Shown: positions 8,605 to 18,109 of the stretch, piece after piece
How positions within the stretch are numbered: the first letter of the stretch is position 1
Layout: every line of letters begins with the position of its first letter
Translations under genes and position numbers: made by a program
Assembly (NCBI GenBank): GCA_963697705.1
Contig: CAVOPA010000018.1
Span: 124,001 to 188,000 of the forward strand
DNA: 64,000 bases
Direction: 5' to 3'
DNA from: CAVUCH01 sp963697705
GTDB lineage: Bacteria > Acidobacteriota > Vicinamibacteria > Vicinamibacterales > JAENWD01
The notes under the pieces: model-generated
Database searches by the model: none
The model's input: only the letters and a program-made list of their open reading frames with translations
What the model was told of the DNA's origin: nothing

Positions 8605-8822
8605 TATGATTTTCAACAGTGCTGCGATCCCGCGACCAACCCGTGATCAGTTGGCTCGGAAAAGAGCCCGACGTTCAAGGCCAAGGCGCGGCACGCCCCT
8701 TGCTCGTCGTCAGGACGTCGCTGGTCCGAAGATTACGGCAAGGGCGCCGTGATTGTGCTGGGGAGCCGGGCCGGGCGATAGGTGAAAGGGCATCGCGTTA
8801 CGCGGTGCCCTTTCCTTTTTTT
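8605..8822 (+). ncRNA. Possible structured RNA between the DGQHR gene and pxpA
   Basis: A TATGAT box (8605-8610) lies upstream of about 200 bases with no credible gene, ending in the strong terminator at 8784-8822. Local hairpins include GGCTC/GAGCC near 8655 and a 9-bp stem with wobble pairs GATTACGGC/GCCGTGATT. No -35 box is seen and no known RNA family was recognised, so this is only a candidate. It may simply be a long 3' untranslated region. Confidence 0.25.
8784..8822 (+). terminator. Rho-independent terminator
   Basis: A 14-bp stem (8784-8797 pairing with 8801-8814, one wobble) with a TTA loop is followed by a CTTTTTTT tract. It lies just before pxpA and ends transcripts from the DGQHR side. 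Confidence 0.85.
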
Positions 8823-8833
8823 GGCGCGTCTCG

Positions 8834-9595
8834 ATGCGCATCGACCTGAACGCCGACGCCGGCGAGTCGTTCGGCGCCTGGTCGATGGGTAATGACACCG
8901 CCCTCTTCCCGCACGTCACCTCCGTCAATATTGCCTGCGGCTTTCACGCGGGCGATCCCTCCGTGCTTCGCCGGACGATTCGCATGGCTGCGGCGGCCGG
9001 ACTGCGCGTCGGCGCGCACCCTGGCTTGCCAGACCTCCAGGGATTTGGCCGCCGGTCGATGGGGCTGACGCCCAGCGAGGTCGAGGACGTCGTCCTCTAC
9101 CAGGTCGCCGCCGTCGCGGGGATCGCGCGCGCGGAAGGCGTGCGGATCGCGCACGTGAAGCCGCACGGCGCCCTCTACAACCAGGCTGTGGGCGATCCGT
9201 CGATCGCCGACGCCATTGCCCGCGCGGTGGCCAAGGCCGATCCGATGCTGGTGCTGGTGGGCCTGGCAGGATCCGCGCTCGTCGATGCCGCGCGCCGCGC
9301 GGGCTTGCAGGGCGAAGCAGAGGCGTTCGCCGACCGCGCGTATCTCGCCGACGGCTCGCTCGCGCCGCGCGGCCTCGAGGGCGCGGTTATCGATGACCTC
9401 GCGACCGTGGCCGCACGCGCCGTCGGTATCGTGCGCGATCGGTGCGTCTCAACACTGGACGGCCCCGCCGAGCTCGATCTGCGCGCCGACACACTGTGCA
9501 TCCACGGAGACACGCCAGGCGCGTCAGGCCTCGCTCGCGCGGTGCGCATGGCCCTCGAAGCCGCGGGTGTACGGGTTGCGGCACCGCAGCGCTGA
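8834..9595 (+). CDS. pxpA: 5-oxoprolinase subunit A (LamB/YcsF family)
   Basis: The 253-residue product starts MRIDLNADAGESFGAW and carries NIACGFHAGDP, GAHPGLPDLQGFGRR, HVKPHGALYN and CIHGDTPGA. These mark PxpA, the subunit of prokaryotic ATP-dependent 5-oxoprolinase that opens the 5-oxoproline ring after it is phosphorylated by PxpBC. The length is normal. The usual partners pxpB and pxpC are not in the window, so the complex must be encoded elsewhere or this copy works alone. The ATG lies 11 bp after a terminator, so transcription probably starts elsewhere or reads through; no promoter is obvious. Confidence 0.88.
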   Translation: MRIDLNADAGESFGAWSMGNDTALFPHVTSVNIACGFHAGDPSVLRRTIRMAAAAGLRVGAHPGLPDLQGFGRRSMGLTPSEVEDVVLYQVAAVAGIARAEGVRIAHVKPHGALYNQAVGDPSIADAIARAVAKADPMLVLVGLAGSALVDAARRAGLQGEAEAFADRAYLADGSLAPRGLEGAVIDDLATVAARAVGIVRDRCVSTLDGPAELDLRADTLCIHGDTPGASGLARAVRMALEAAGVRVAAPQR

Positions 9596-9668
9596 CGGGC
9601 GCGCGTTGCCGTAGACGAAAAGTTGCCCTGTCGGGTCCAGTGCCTCACGCGACTGCCGGGGCCTTGAG

Positions 9669-9688
9669 CCCGTCGGCAGGCCGACGGG
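9669..9688. repeat. Perfect 9-bp inverted repeat after pxpA
   Basis: CCCGTCGGC and GCCGACGGG are separated by AG. There is no U tract, so it is a hairpin of unknown role, perhaps a weak terminator. The remainder of the gap 9596-9868 shows nothing else. Confidence 0.5.
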
Positions 9689-9868
9689 TGGACAGGCCCG
9701 CCAGTCGCCGGCGATGAACGGCGCGCAGCGATTCGGGCGGCGCCCAGGCAGCCGGGATCCCTGCGGCAGTCACCGACGGCGCGAGCGACTCACGCCGCCA
9801 CGGGCGGCGCTGCGCGACAGCGGTCCGTTTCGGCTCCGCACGGGAACTAACAACCGAGAACTCCCACA

Positions 9869-11110
9869 GTGTCCCGGTCTCTCTCCTGGTGGCGTTCGGC
9901 GCCGGCGTCTGCCCGGCGTGCGCTGATCGCGGCGTCGCTCGGGTGGATGCTCGACGCGATGGACGTCCTGCTCTATTCGTTCGTGCTGAACGACATCCGC
10001 CGCGAGTTCGCACTGAGCGATCGTGCGAGCGGCCTCTTGATCGCGCTGCCGCTGGCCTCGTCTGCGGTTGGCGGTGCGCTCTTCGGGTGGCTGGCCGACC
10101 GCATCGGGCGGACGCGGGCCCTGACCGCCTCGATCGCGGTCTACTCGCTCGCGACCGCCGCCTGCGGGCTTGCCCAGACGGTCGAGCAGCTGGCGCTCTT
10201 CCGCATCGTGCTCGGGCTCGGCATGGGGGGCGAGTGGGCCACGGGCGCCGCGCTGGTGGCGGAGACGTGGCCGGCTGAACACCGCGGCAAGGCGCTCGGC
10301 GTCATGCAGAGCGCCTGGGCAATCGGCTACGCCCTGGCCGCTGCGGTGAACGCGCTGGTGCTGCCGGCATGGGGGTGGCGCGGCGTGTTTCTCGCTGGTG
10401 TCGCGCCGGCGCTGCTCACGCTGTGGATTCGGCGCTCCGTCACGGAATCACAGGTGTGGCTCGACCGGCCCCCGCGCTCCGGCGAGAGCGCCGGTATCCG
10501 CCGCTCGCTCGGCCCACGGTTGGTGCGCCTCGCGGCCATCGTGGCGGTGATGAATGCGGCGACCATGTTCGCGTGGTGGGGACTCTTCACCTGGATTCCG
10601 TCGTACCTCGCGCGGCCCGTGGCCCAGGGCGGCGCGGGATTGTCGCTGCTCCGTACCTCCACATGGATCATCCTGATGCAGGCGGGGATGTGGCTCGGGT
10701 ACGTGAGCTACGGCTTCCTGTCGGATCGGTTCGGCCGCCGGCGCACCTACGTCACTTACCTGCTGACGGCCGCCGTGCTCGTCCCCCTCTACGGCGCGAC
10801 CCGCGCGCCGCTGGCCCTCCTGCTGCTCGGACCGTTCGTCGCCTTCTTCGGCACTGGCTACTTCAGCGGCTTCGGCGCCGTGACCGCCGAGATCTTCCCG
10901 ACCGCGGTTCGCGCGACCGCGCAGGGGCTCACCTACAACGCCGGCCGCGGCCTGTCGGCGCTCGCGCCCTTCACCGTCGGCGCGCTGGCTGCGCACTACG
11001 GTCTGGGCGGCGCATTCTCGATCACGAGCGGCGCCTTCGTCGTCGCCGCCATCCTGTGGATCTGGATCCCTGAAACGAAGGGGCGCAGTCTCTCTACCGT
11101 TGACCGTTGA
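9869..11110 (+). CDS. MFS transporter, metabolite:H+ symporter type
   Basis: The 413-residue, twelve-helix inner-membrane protein has the MFS loop 2-3 motif GWLADRIGRTRAL, the helix-4 segment RIVLGLGMGGEWATGAALVAE and the second-half GFLSDRFGRRRTYV. This pattern belongs to the aromatic-acid or metabolite:proton symporter families (AAHS/MHS), which import organic acids. The substrate cannot be named. Start is a GTG at 9869. The C-terminus, STVDR, and the stop codon are encoded by the first two units of the CCGTTGA heptamer array that follows. Convergent with the DUF2339 gene. Confidence 0.85.
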   Translation: MSRSLSWWRSAPASARRALIAASLGWMLDAMDVLLYSFVLNDIRREFALSDRASGLLIALPLASSAVGGALFGWLADRIGRTRALTASIAVYSLATAACGLAQTVEQLALFRIVLGLGMGGEWATGAALVAETWPAEHRGKALGVMQSAWAIGYALAAAVNALVLPAWGWRGVFLAGVAPALLTLWIRRSVTESQVWLDRPPRSGESAGIRRSLGPRLVRLAAIVAVMNAATMFAWWGLFTWIPSYLARPVAQGGAGLSLLRTSTWIILMQAGMWLGYVSYGFLSDRFGRRRTYVTYLLTAAVLVPLYGATRAPLALLLLGPFVAFFGTGYFSGFGAVTAEIFPTAVRATAQGLTYNAGRGLSALAPFTVGALAAHYGLGGAFSITSGAFVVAAILWIWIPETKGRSLSTVDR

Positions 11111-11193
11111 CCGTTGACCGTTGACCGTTGACCGTTGACCGTTGACCGTTGACCGCCGACCGCCGCACCGCCGACCGCCGACCGTTGACCGAC
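11097..11193 (+). repeat. Heptamer tandem repeat array (CCGTTGA)
   Basis: Eight perfect CCGTTGA units (11097-11152) are followed by decayed CCGCCGA-type units to about 11193. The array begins inside the last codons of the MFS gene and supplies its TGA. Related arrays occur near 31892, 36090, 38220 and 53194. Confidence 0.95.
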
Positions 11194-11228
11194 CACCGCC
11201 CGGCACACCCCGCCCGCCGCCGGCCGAC

Positions 11229-13526
11229 CTAGGTCGTCTTCTTCCGTCGCTGATACAGAAAAGAGGCCAGCAGCAATATCGTCCCGACCGCCAACAGGCC
11301 CAGTACGCGGTAGATCCCTTCGAGGCCGGCGAGGTCGGCAAGGAACACCTTCACCACCGTCAGGCCGAAGAGCACGATCGCGGCGTAGCGGATCGGCCGG
11401 TATCCACGCCGAATTCCGAGTGCGATGAGCACCCCGGCGTAGGCGGCCCAGATCAAGGAGAGCACCAGTTGTGACGCGAACGTCGCATCGGCATTTGCCG
11501 CACCCTGGATCTCCCAGTAGGCCTGGTTCTGCGATGTCAGCAGGACGATGGTTGCCGCGCTCGCGGCGACGACGAGCGCGGCGATCGTTCGCGCGTACGC
11601 GTGCGTCCCCCGGCGTGCCCGATGCGCCCACGCCAGCGCGTAGCACAAGGCGATCAGCCAGACGCCGATCGCGGTCGGCTCGTTCGCGAATACCGTGAAG
11701 TTGGCGGGCACGGGTTGCAGCACCGACAGCGCGAGCCAGCGTCCCGCCGCGACGGCAAGGAGAGCGCCGCCTGCCGCTCGGAACCAGCGGCGCTCGAGCC
11801 GCAGCCCGATCCACATCACGGCGGCGCCTTCGGCGGCCCATGCAGCCGTGAGCCATGCGCCCGAGAACTTCACGCCGGCGGTGGCGGCGAGCAGCGTGAA
11901 CGCCACGGCCATGGCGTGCAGCGCCGCATGCACGTGACGCGGACGCAATGTCCACGCGAGGACCGCATGCAGCACGACCAGCACGAGGCCGATGGTTGGG
12001 ACCCACGCGACCGCTTGTCGCTCGAGCAGCACGTAGACGCCGAGAAAGAGGCCGAGGCCGTTGAGGTGGACCAGCAACAGGTCGACGGCGCCGAGGTCCT
12101 GATCGCGCCCGAGGCGATCGAGTTGGGCGAGCAGGTGAATGGCGAAGACCCCGCCAAGCGTCGCGAGCGAGGGGGCGATCCAGATGCGGGACTGGTGCGC
12201 GTCGATCCACCCGAGGAGCGGCATGAGCACCACCATCCACAGCAGCACCCGCACCTCAGGCGCCGCACGTCGCGTGGCCCAGCCCACACCGGCCACGGTG
12301 AACGCAATGAGGTAGACCAGAAACGCGACGCCGTGTGTCGCCAGGATACCGAGCGAGACCACGTGGTAGACGATCGGCGCGGTCGCGAGCACGATCGCGG
12401 CAAGCTGCCCCGTCTTCAGTCGCCGTGCGCGCGCGAGCGCGACCAGGAACAGCGCGCAGAACACCGTGAAGAAGATCTCGGTCCGCAGGTACTTGGATCT
12501 CGCGTAGAACGCGTCGGCCCATGCGGCCACGGTGACGATCGTCAGCGCGTAGCTGAAGACGTTCAGCATCGGCCACTCGCGGCGCCATGAGAGGTAGAGC
12601 GTCCCGAGGATGAGCAACGCCACGTAGGAGAACAGCGTGACCTCTGCGTCGGTGCCGCCACCGACGAGGAACGGCGTCAGGAACCCGCCGCCGATCGCCA
12701 TCACGGCCATCGGCTGCGAGTTCTGGCGATTCGCGAGCCACGCGGCGCCCGCAGTGATGACCGTCAGCAGGCCGAACGCGGTCGTGGACCCGATGAGGCC
12801 GTAGAAGCCGAACGCCGCGTAGACCGACAGGTAGAGCACGGCCAGCCCACCGCCGGTCAGCACCTGGCCGTACGTCGCATAGCCGATGCGCCCGAGCCGC
12901 AGCCCGCCGGCGACGAGCGCCACCCCCGCGAGGGCGCCGAACACGACGCGCATCGACTCGGTGATCCACTCGCGATCGAACGCGTATTTCAGGAAGAAGG
13001 CCGCGCCGAGGACCAGGACGAGCGTTCCCACGTACAGCAGCAGGCGGCCGCCGATGGCTTCTTCGAGGCCGCTCGCCTCGCCGGCGGACAGGCCTTCGGT
13101 CGCCTCCGGGAGGCTCTGGACGAACGAAGGGAGATCTTCGACCCGTGCGCTGTCGGACGCGATGGGTGCGGCACCCACGGGCATGCTGCGTTCCGCCGGC
13201 GTGTCGCTGGGAACGGCCGGACCGGGTGCCGCGCCGGATTCCGTGGCCTCTGGAATCGGCGGAAGGATCACATCGACGGGCGGTGCCGGCGCGGTCGGCG
13301 TGCCTTCGGCCGCCGCGGCAGACTGGGTTGCGCCCTCCGGTGTGTCGACGGCGTGGTGCTCGGCTGCCGTCAGCTGGCGCAGGTGCTCCTCGAGAGCGGC
13401 CAGCCGCGACCGAAGGGCTGCCACGTCCGACGACACCCGCAGCACGCGAACGAACGTGACGATCGGCAGGACGAGCGTCACCAGCAGCGACGCGGAGGCG
13501 ATCAGCAGAACCGTGACGATTGCCAT
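11229..13526 (-). CDS. DUF2339 multi-spanning membrane protein
   Basis: The 765-residue protein begins with one hydrophobic anchor (IVTVLLIASASLLVTLVLP), then a coiled-coil stretch (SSDVAALRSRLAALEEHLRQL) and an Ala/Pro-rich linker of about 110 residues. More than twenty transmembrane helices follow, starting near FLKYAFDREWITESMRV. This layout, with the LGAAFFLKYAFD motif, is that of the DUF2339 family, whose function is not known. The ATG at 13526 puts the anchor at the N-terminus; the longer frame to 13670 is not needed. It ends RRKKTT, close to the heptamer array. It follows the acyl-CoA ligase gene by 23 bp in the other direction of reading, so the two may share a transcript. Confidence 0.8.
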   Translation of the reverse strand: MAIVTVLLIASASLLVTLVLPIVTFVRVLRVSSDVAALRSRLAALEEHLRQLTAAEHHAVDTPEGATQSAAAAEGTPTAPAPPVDVILPPIPEATESGAAPGPAVPSDTPAERSMPVGAAPIASDSARVEDLPSFVQSLPEATEGLSAGEASGLEEAIGGRLLLYVGTLVLVLGAAFFLKYAFDREWITESMRVVFGALAGVALVAGGLRLGRIGYATYGQVLTGGGLAVLYLSVYAAFGFYGLIGSTTAFGLLTVITAGAAWLANRQNSQPMAVMAIGGGFLTPFLVGGGTDAEVTLFSYVALLILGTLYLSWRREWPMLNVFSYALTIVTVAAWADAFYARSKYLRTEIFFTVFCALFLVALARARRLKTGQLAAIVLATAPIVYHVVSLGILATHGVAFLVYLIAFTVAGVGWATRRAAPEVRVLLWMVVLMPLLGWIDAHQSRIWIAPSLATLGGVFAIHLLAQLDRLGRDQDLGAVDLLLVHLNGLGLFLGVYVLLERQAVAWVPTIGLVLVVLHAVLAWTLRPRHVHAALHAMAVAFTLLAATAGVKFSGAWLTAAWAAEGAAVMWIGLRLERRWFRAAGGALLAVAAGRWLALSVLQPVPANFTVFANEPTAIGVWLIALCYALAWAHRARRGTHAYARTIAALVVAASAATIVLLTSQNQAYWEIQGAANADATFASQLVLSLIWAAYAGVLIALGIRRGYRPIRYAAIVLFGLTVVKVFLADLAGLEGIYRVLGLLAVGTILLLASFLYQRRKKTT

Positions 13527-13549
13527 GGGTGGTCGGCTATCTCGTGGAC

Positions 13550-15239
13550 CTACGCGTCCGGCTCCTGGGCCAACATCCGGCGGAGCACTTTGCCTACCAA
13601 GCTCTTGGGCAGCTCGCTTCTGAACTCCACGCTCACCGGGACTTTGTACGGCGCCAGCCGCTCCCGGCACCAGGCGCGCAGTTCATCGTCCGTCGCCCGC
13701 GCGCCGGGCTTGAGCACTACCCACGCCTTCACCACTTCACCCTTCGCGGGGTCGCGTATGCCGGCGACGCCGACCTCGAGCACCGACGGGTGCGCGGCAA
13801 GCATTTCCTCGACCTCACGTGGCCACACCTGGTAGCCGCTCGTCTTGATCAGATCTTTCTTTCGATCGACCAGGAAAACGTACCCGTCCGGATCGAGATA
13901 GCCGAGATCGCCGGTGTGCAGCCACGTGCCGCCCTCCGGTCGCGCCTTGAGCACGCGCGCCGTCTCGCCCGGCTTCTTCCAGTAACCCTGCATCAGCTGC
14001 GGTGCGCGGATCAGGAGCTCGCCAATGGCATCGCTGTCGAGCACCTGCGTCGGATCGTCCGCATCGACGATCAGGACGTCGACATCCGGCAGCGGCATGC
14101 CGACCGATCCGGTCTTCACGGTGCCGCGCACGGGATTCACCACGCACGCCATCATCCCTTCCGTGAGCGAGTACCCCTCGATGATCCGGCCGCCGGTCAG
14201 GTCCTCGAACTGCCGCCGCGTCTCCGCCATCAGCGCCGATGCGCCCGAGAAGCACAGGCGAATGGAGCTGAAGTCGGCACGGCCATCGCGCACGTCGGGA
14301 TGATTCAGCAGGGCGGTGAACAGCGTCGGTACACCCGTGAAGAACGCCGGCCGCACCTTGCGGATCGTGGCAAGCACGTCGTCGAGGTCGCGGGGGTTGG
14401 GCACGAGTGCGAGCGGATTGCGGCCGATGAGCGCCATCCCCTGGACGCCGACGTTGGCGTAGACGTGGAACAGCGGCAGCGGCAGCATGATCCGATCGAC
14501 CCAGGGGGCGCAGAGCGCCTCGATCCAGCGGCGCAGCTGCAGCCCCGCCTGTACGTAGGCACGGTGGACACCGACTACGCCTTTCGGCGTGCCCGTCGTG
14601 CCGCCGCTCGAGAGGATGACTGCCGGATCGTCCGCCGACAGCACAACCTCGGGCGGCGGCTTGCCGGCGCCAGCCAGGAGCAACTCCGTGAACCAGCTGT
14701 CGCCTGGTGCGAGGGAGATGCGGTGCCCTTCCTTCTTCTCGCGGAACAGGGTGAAGAGCAAGCGCGACCAGCCACGGCAGGTGCTCCTTGATGTTGGTGG
14801 CGATGACGCGGCGCACGGCAGTGCGCGGCTGCACCGCCTTCACCCGGCCGTAGAACCGCGTCAGCGTGACCAGCACCGCAACGCCCGTATCTGTGAGCGG
14901 CAGTTCCAGCTCGCGTTCCGTGTAGATCGGGTTGAGCGCGACGACGATCCCGCCCGCCTTCCAGATGCCGAACTGCGCGATCAGGAACTGCGGGCAATTG
15001 GGGAGCAGGAGGCCGACGCGGTCACCCTTGACCACACCGTCCGCGGCGAGCGATGCCGCAAACGCGGTGCTCAGCCGGTCGAGATCTTTGTATGAGAGGA
15101 CCGTGCCTTTGAAGAGAAGTACCGGATGCGCGGGACGCTCGGCCGCGGTGGCGCGCAGCACGTCGACCAGGGTGCCGGGCGGGTATGCGAGCGAGGGCGG
15201 CACGCTCTCGTCGTAATGGTCGATCCAGGGTCGATTCAT
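13550..15239 (-). CDS. fadD: Long-chain fatty-acid-CoA ligase, reading frame broken by one surplus base
   Basis: The gene activates fatty acids to acyl-CoA via acyl-adenylate. It starts at ATG 15239 (MNRPWIDHYDESVPPSLAY), giving a normal FadD N-terminus up to NIKEHLPWLVA. The continuation LLFTLFREKKEGHRISL lies in another frame; dropping the base at 14762 joins them exactly. The second part has the AMP-binding signature ILSSGGTTGTPKGV, then LTEGM, HTGDLGYLDPDGYVF, and the catalytic-lysine region KSLVGKVLRR near the end. The corrected length is about 562 residues, right for the family. Every motif is intact, so the extra base may be a sequencing error rather than a true loss. Confidence 0.85.
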
Positions 15240-15312
15240 GACGTCCGGCGCGTCAACTCTATGCTGCCGATTGCGACTCGGCAACTCACGCCGGAGTAAC
15301 GGGCACGCGGTG

Positions 15313-16317
15313 TCAGGCGTGCAGGGGCGCCAGGAGGGTCAGCAGCAGGGCTTTCTGCGCGTGCAGCCGGTTTTCGGCCTGGTCGAAGACCACGGACGCT
15401 GACGAGTCGAACACCTCGGACGCGACCTCTTCCCCTCGGTGGGCCGGCAGGCAATGCATGAACGCGGCGTCTGGAGCGGCGTGCCCCATCAGCGCCGATG
15501 ACACCTGGTAGCGCGCGAATACGCGGCGCCGCTCGGCGGCCTCGTCTTCCTGCCCCATCGAGATCCACACGTCGGTGTAGATGGCGGCGGCACCCGCGAC
15601 CGCCTCGCGCGGATCTTCGACTTGAACGACCCGCGCGCCGAGCTGTGCCACGGCGGCACACTGATCGACAACGCGGCGCGGCAGTTCGTAACCACGCGGC
15701 GATGCCACCCGAACGGTGACCCCAAGCATCACGCCGGCGTGCGCCAGCGAAGCGGCCACGTTGTTCCCGTCACCGACGTACGCGATCGTGCGGCCGTTCA
15801 GCGAACCGACACGCTCCTGCAGCGTGAGGTAGTCCGCGAGCGCCTGGCAGGGGTGCTCCTCGTCGGTGAGCGCGTTGACCACCGCCAGCGACGGCGCCGC
15901 CGCGGCGAATTCCGCCAGCGTGCGCTGCGCGAACGTGCGGATGACGACCGCGTGCACCCACCGTTCCAGGTTCCTGGCGACATCCGCCACCGGCTCCCGC
16001 CCGCCGAGCGCCACTTCCGGGGGCAGCGTGAGCACATCGCCGCCGAGCTCGCGCACGGCGACCTCGAACGTCACGCGCGTCCGCAGCGACGGCTTGTCGA
16101 ACAGCAGCGCCACGTGACGCCCGGTGAGCGCGCGCGAGGTCGGCGCACATGCGCCCAGGGCACGCTCCCGTTTCACGCGTGCTGCCAGCGCGAGGGTCGC
16201 ATTGAGCTCTGCGGGCGTGAAGTCGAGCACCGAGACGAACCCGCGAGGACCAGTACGCATGCCTTCGGCAGCCGTGACCGGGGCAGCGTGGAGCGTCGGC
16301 GTCGCCAAGGGTGTCAT
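15313..16317 (-). CDS. argF: Ornithine carbamoyltransferase
   Basis: The 334-residue cytosolic enzyme makes citrulline from ornithine and carbamoyl phosphate. Visible motifs are the carbamoyl-phosphate loop KPSLRTRVTFE (SLRT 77-80), HPCQALADYLTL, the ornithine-binding region DVWISMGQEDE and HCLPAHRG (HCLP 288-291). About 20 extra residues precede the family core. Its ATG at 16317 overlaps the argJ stop as ATGA, making it the last gene of the argCBDAJF operon and dependent on coupled translation. The SMG motif favours ornithine over acetylornithine as substrate. Confidence 0.92.
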   Translation of the reverse strand: MTPLATPTLHAAPVTAAEGMRTGPRGFVSVLDFTPAELNATLALAARVKRERALGACAPTSRALTGRHVALLFDKPSLRTRVTFEVAVRELGGDVLTLPPEVALGGREPVADVARNLERWVHAVVIRTFAQRTLAEFAAAAPSLAVVNALTDEEHPCQALADYLTLQERVGSLNGRTIAYVGDGNNVAASLAHAGVMLGVTVRVASPRGYELPRRVVDQCAAVAQLGARVVQVEDPREAVAGAAAIYTDVWISMGQEDEAAERRRVFARYQVSSALMGHAAPDAAFMHCLPAHRGEEVASEVFDSSASVVFDQAENRLHAQKALLLTLLAPLHA

Positions 16318-17522
16318 GTGCGGTACTCCCCGTTGATGCGCACGTACTCGGCGCTCAAATCGCACGTCCAGATCGTGGCGTCGTGCGGGCCCGCCGTGCC
16401 GAGATCGATCGTGATGTCTATCTCGGTGCCGCGCAGGTGCGCAGCGGCGCGTGGCGCTTCCTCGTCGAACGGCAGCCCGTCGCGGAACAGCTCGACGGGA
16501 CCGATCCGTACTCGTGCGTGCGCGAGATCGAGCGGCACGCCGGACCGCCCCGTGGCAGCAAGCAGACGGCCCCAGTTCGGGTCGCCGCCGTGCACTGCCG
16601 TCTTGACGAGCGGCGAGTTGGCCACCGTGCGCGCCGCCTGTTTGGCTGCCGCCGCGCTCGCCGCACCAGTCACGCGGATGGCGACCAGCTTGGTGGCGCC
16701 CTCACCTCCGCGGACGATCATCAACGCGAGCTCGCGGCACACCGCCTCGAGACCTGCCAGGAGGGCCTTCTCGGCCTCGGCGCTCTCGATTGCGACACCG
16801 CTCGCTCCGCTCGCCAGCGCCACGACGGTGTCGTTGGTGGAGCATTCGCCGTCGACCGTGATGGCGTTGAACGTGCGATCGACGACCGACGCGAGCAGGT
16901 GCTGCAGCACTGCCGGCGTCACGTCGGCATCGGTCGTGACGAAGCCGAGCATCGTCGCCATCAGCGGCTCGATCATGCCGGCGCCCTTGGCGATGCCGCC
17001 CACGTGAAAGGCGCCACTCCCTGTCTCCACGCGGACCGCGTATTCCTTCGGGCCGGCGTCGGTCGTCATGATGGCCAGTGCCGCCGCGTGCCCGTCGGCC
17101 GCGAGCGCGCTGTGCGCACGCTCGATGCCGCTGCGCACTTTCTCGAGGCTCAACGCGACGCCGATCACGCCCGTCGAGGCGATCAGCACGTGGTCGGGAG
17201 AACAGCCCATGCGCGCCGCGAGCGCGCGCGACGACTCGCGCGCGACGCGCAGGCCGTCGGCGCCGGTGCACGCGTTCGCGCAGCCGCTGTTCACGAGCAC
17301 CGCCGCCACGCATCCACCCGACCGAGCCAGGTGCTCGCGCGACACCGTCACCGGCGCCGCCTGGACCTGGTTGGTCGTGAAGAGAGCGGCCGCAGCGGCG
17401 GGAGCGTCGGGCACGATCAACGCGATGTCGAGTGCACCAGATGCCTTGATCCCGGCGCTCACGCCGGCCGCACGGAATCCCCGCGCGGCGGTGATGCCGC
17501 CGGCCACCGGCTGTATCGTCAC
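16314..17522 (-). CDS. argJ: Glutamate N-acetyltransferase / ornithine acetyltransferase
   Basis: The 402-residue protein transfers the acetyl group from N-acetylornithine to glutamate, closing the cyclic arginine pathway. The precursor cleaves itself before the nucleophile threonine, here T190 in MATMLGFVTTDAD, to give two subunits. Also present are GCANACTG, the oxyanion STGVIG and IAKGAGMIEP. Start is GTG 17522, overlapping the preceding GNAT gene as GTGA; stop overlaps argF. Whether it also uses acetyl-CoA (bifunctional) is unknown; the GNAT gene next to it suggests it may be monofunctional. Confidence 0.92.
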   Translation of the reverse strand: MTIQPVAGGITAARGFRAAGVSAGIKASGALDIALIVPDAPAAAAALFTTNQVQAAPVTVSREHLARSGGCVAAVLVNSGCANACTGADGLRVARESSRALAARMGCSPDHVLIASTGVIGVALSLEKVRSGIERAHSALAADGHAAALAIMTTDAGPKEYAVRVETGSGAFHVGGIAKGAGMIEPLMATMLGFVTTDADVTPAVLQHLLASVVDRTFNAITVDGECSTNDTVVALASGASGVAIESAEAEKALLAGLEAVCRELALMIVRGGEGATKLVAIRVTGAASAAAAKQAARTVANSPLVKTAVHGGDPNWGRLLAATGRSGVPLDLAHARVRIGPVELFRDGLPFDEEAPRAAAHLRGTEIDITIDLGTAGPHDATIWTCDLSAEYVRINGEYRT

Positions 17523-18109
17523 GCGACGCGCTCCTCGGTCCCGTTCCCGAGCCGCTTCGTCGTCAGGCGCAGCTGCCGCTCGTCAAGCGCAAGAACGACG
17601 GCGTGCTGACCGCACGTGCGGAACAGCGGGCACTCCACGCAGTCAGTGAAGACCTTTTCCGGCACCCAGAGGTGCGGGACGATGGAGAACCCGAGCCGGA
17701 TGAAATAGGCCGGCCCGTGAGTGAACGCGCAGAGCCGCTGGTGCCCGTTGGCGACGGCGTGCCGCACGAGCGCATCGAGGATCAAGCGTCCGACGCCGAT
17801 GCCGCGCACGTGCTCCGCGACAACCAGCGATCGCACCTCCGCCACGGCGGCGCTGAGCGGTGCGAGCTCCGCGCAGGCCACGACGGCACCATCGGCTTCG
17901 CCGACCACGAACCGCGCGATGCGGCTCGCGATCTCGTCTTCCGTCCGCGGCAGCAGGTGGTCCGATCGAACGTGATCCGCAATCAGCTGGTGAATGGCCG
18001 CGACGTCGCCGGCCGTGGCCTGACGCAGCTCCACCGCCGCGGGCGCACTCGCCCGGTGCACGGCGGAGTGGGTCGCCTGGGATGTGAGCGGGACCGTGGC
18101 AAACGTCAT
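17519..18109 (-). CDS. argA: GNAT acetyltransferase, probable short N-acetylglutamate synthase
   Basis: The 196-residue protein has one GNAT domain with the acetyl-CoA loop VRGIGVGRLILDALV and the end segment FIRLGFSIVPHLWVPEKVF. It ends with a small cysteine cluster, CVECPLFRTCGQ, as in stand-alone ArgA enzymes that lack the kinase-like domain. Its place between argD and argJ, with 4-base overlaps on both sides (ATG 18109 over the argD stop, TGA over the argJ GTG), argues for making N-acetylglutamate to prime the cycle. The long open frame extending upstream to 18979 is an antisense-phase shadow of argD. Confidence 0.8.
   Translation of the reverse strand: MTFATVPLTSQATHSAVHRASAPAAVELRQATAGDVAAIHQLIADHVRSDHLLPRTEDEIASRIARFVVGEADGAVVACAELAPLSAAVAEVRSLVVAEHVRGIGVGRLILDALVRHAVANGHQRLCAFTHGPAYFIRLGFSIVPHLWVPEKVFTDCVECPLFRTCGQHAVVLALDERQLRLTTKRLGNGTEERVA

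Noticed and set aside
8619..8849. 76-codon frame before pxpA
   Set aside because: It runs through the terminator hairpin and into pxpA in another frame, with no ribosome site or recognisable pattern.
11097..11193. Heptamer array considered as a CRISPR
   Set aside because: Units are 7 bases and contiguous with no unique spacers; no cas genes are present.
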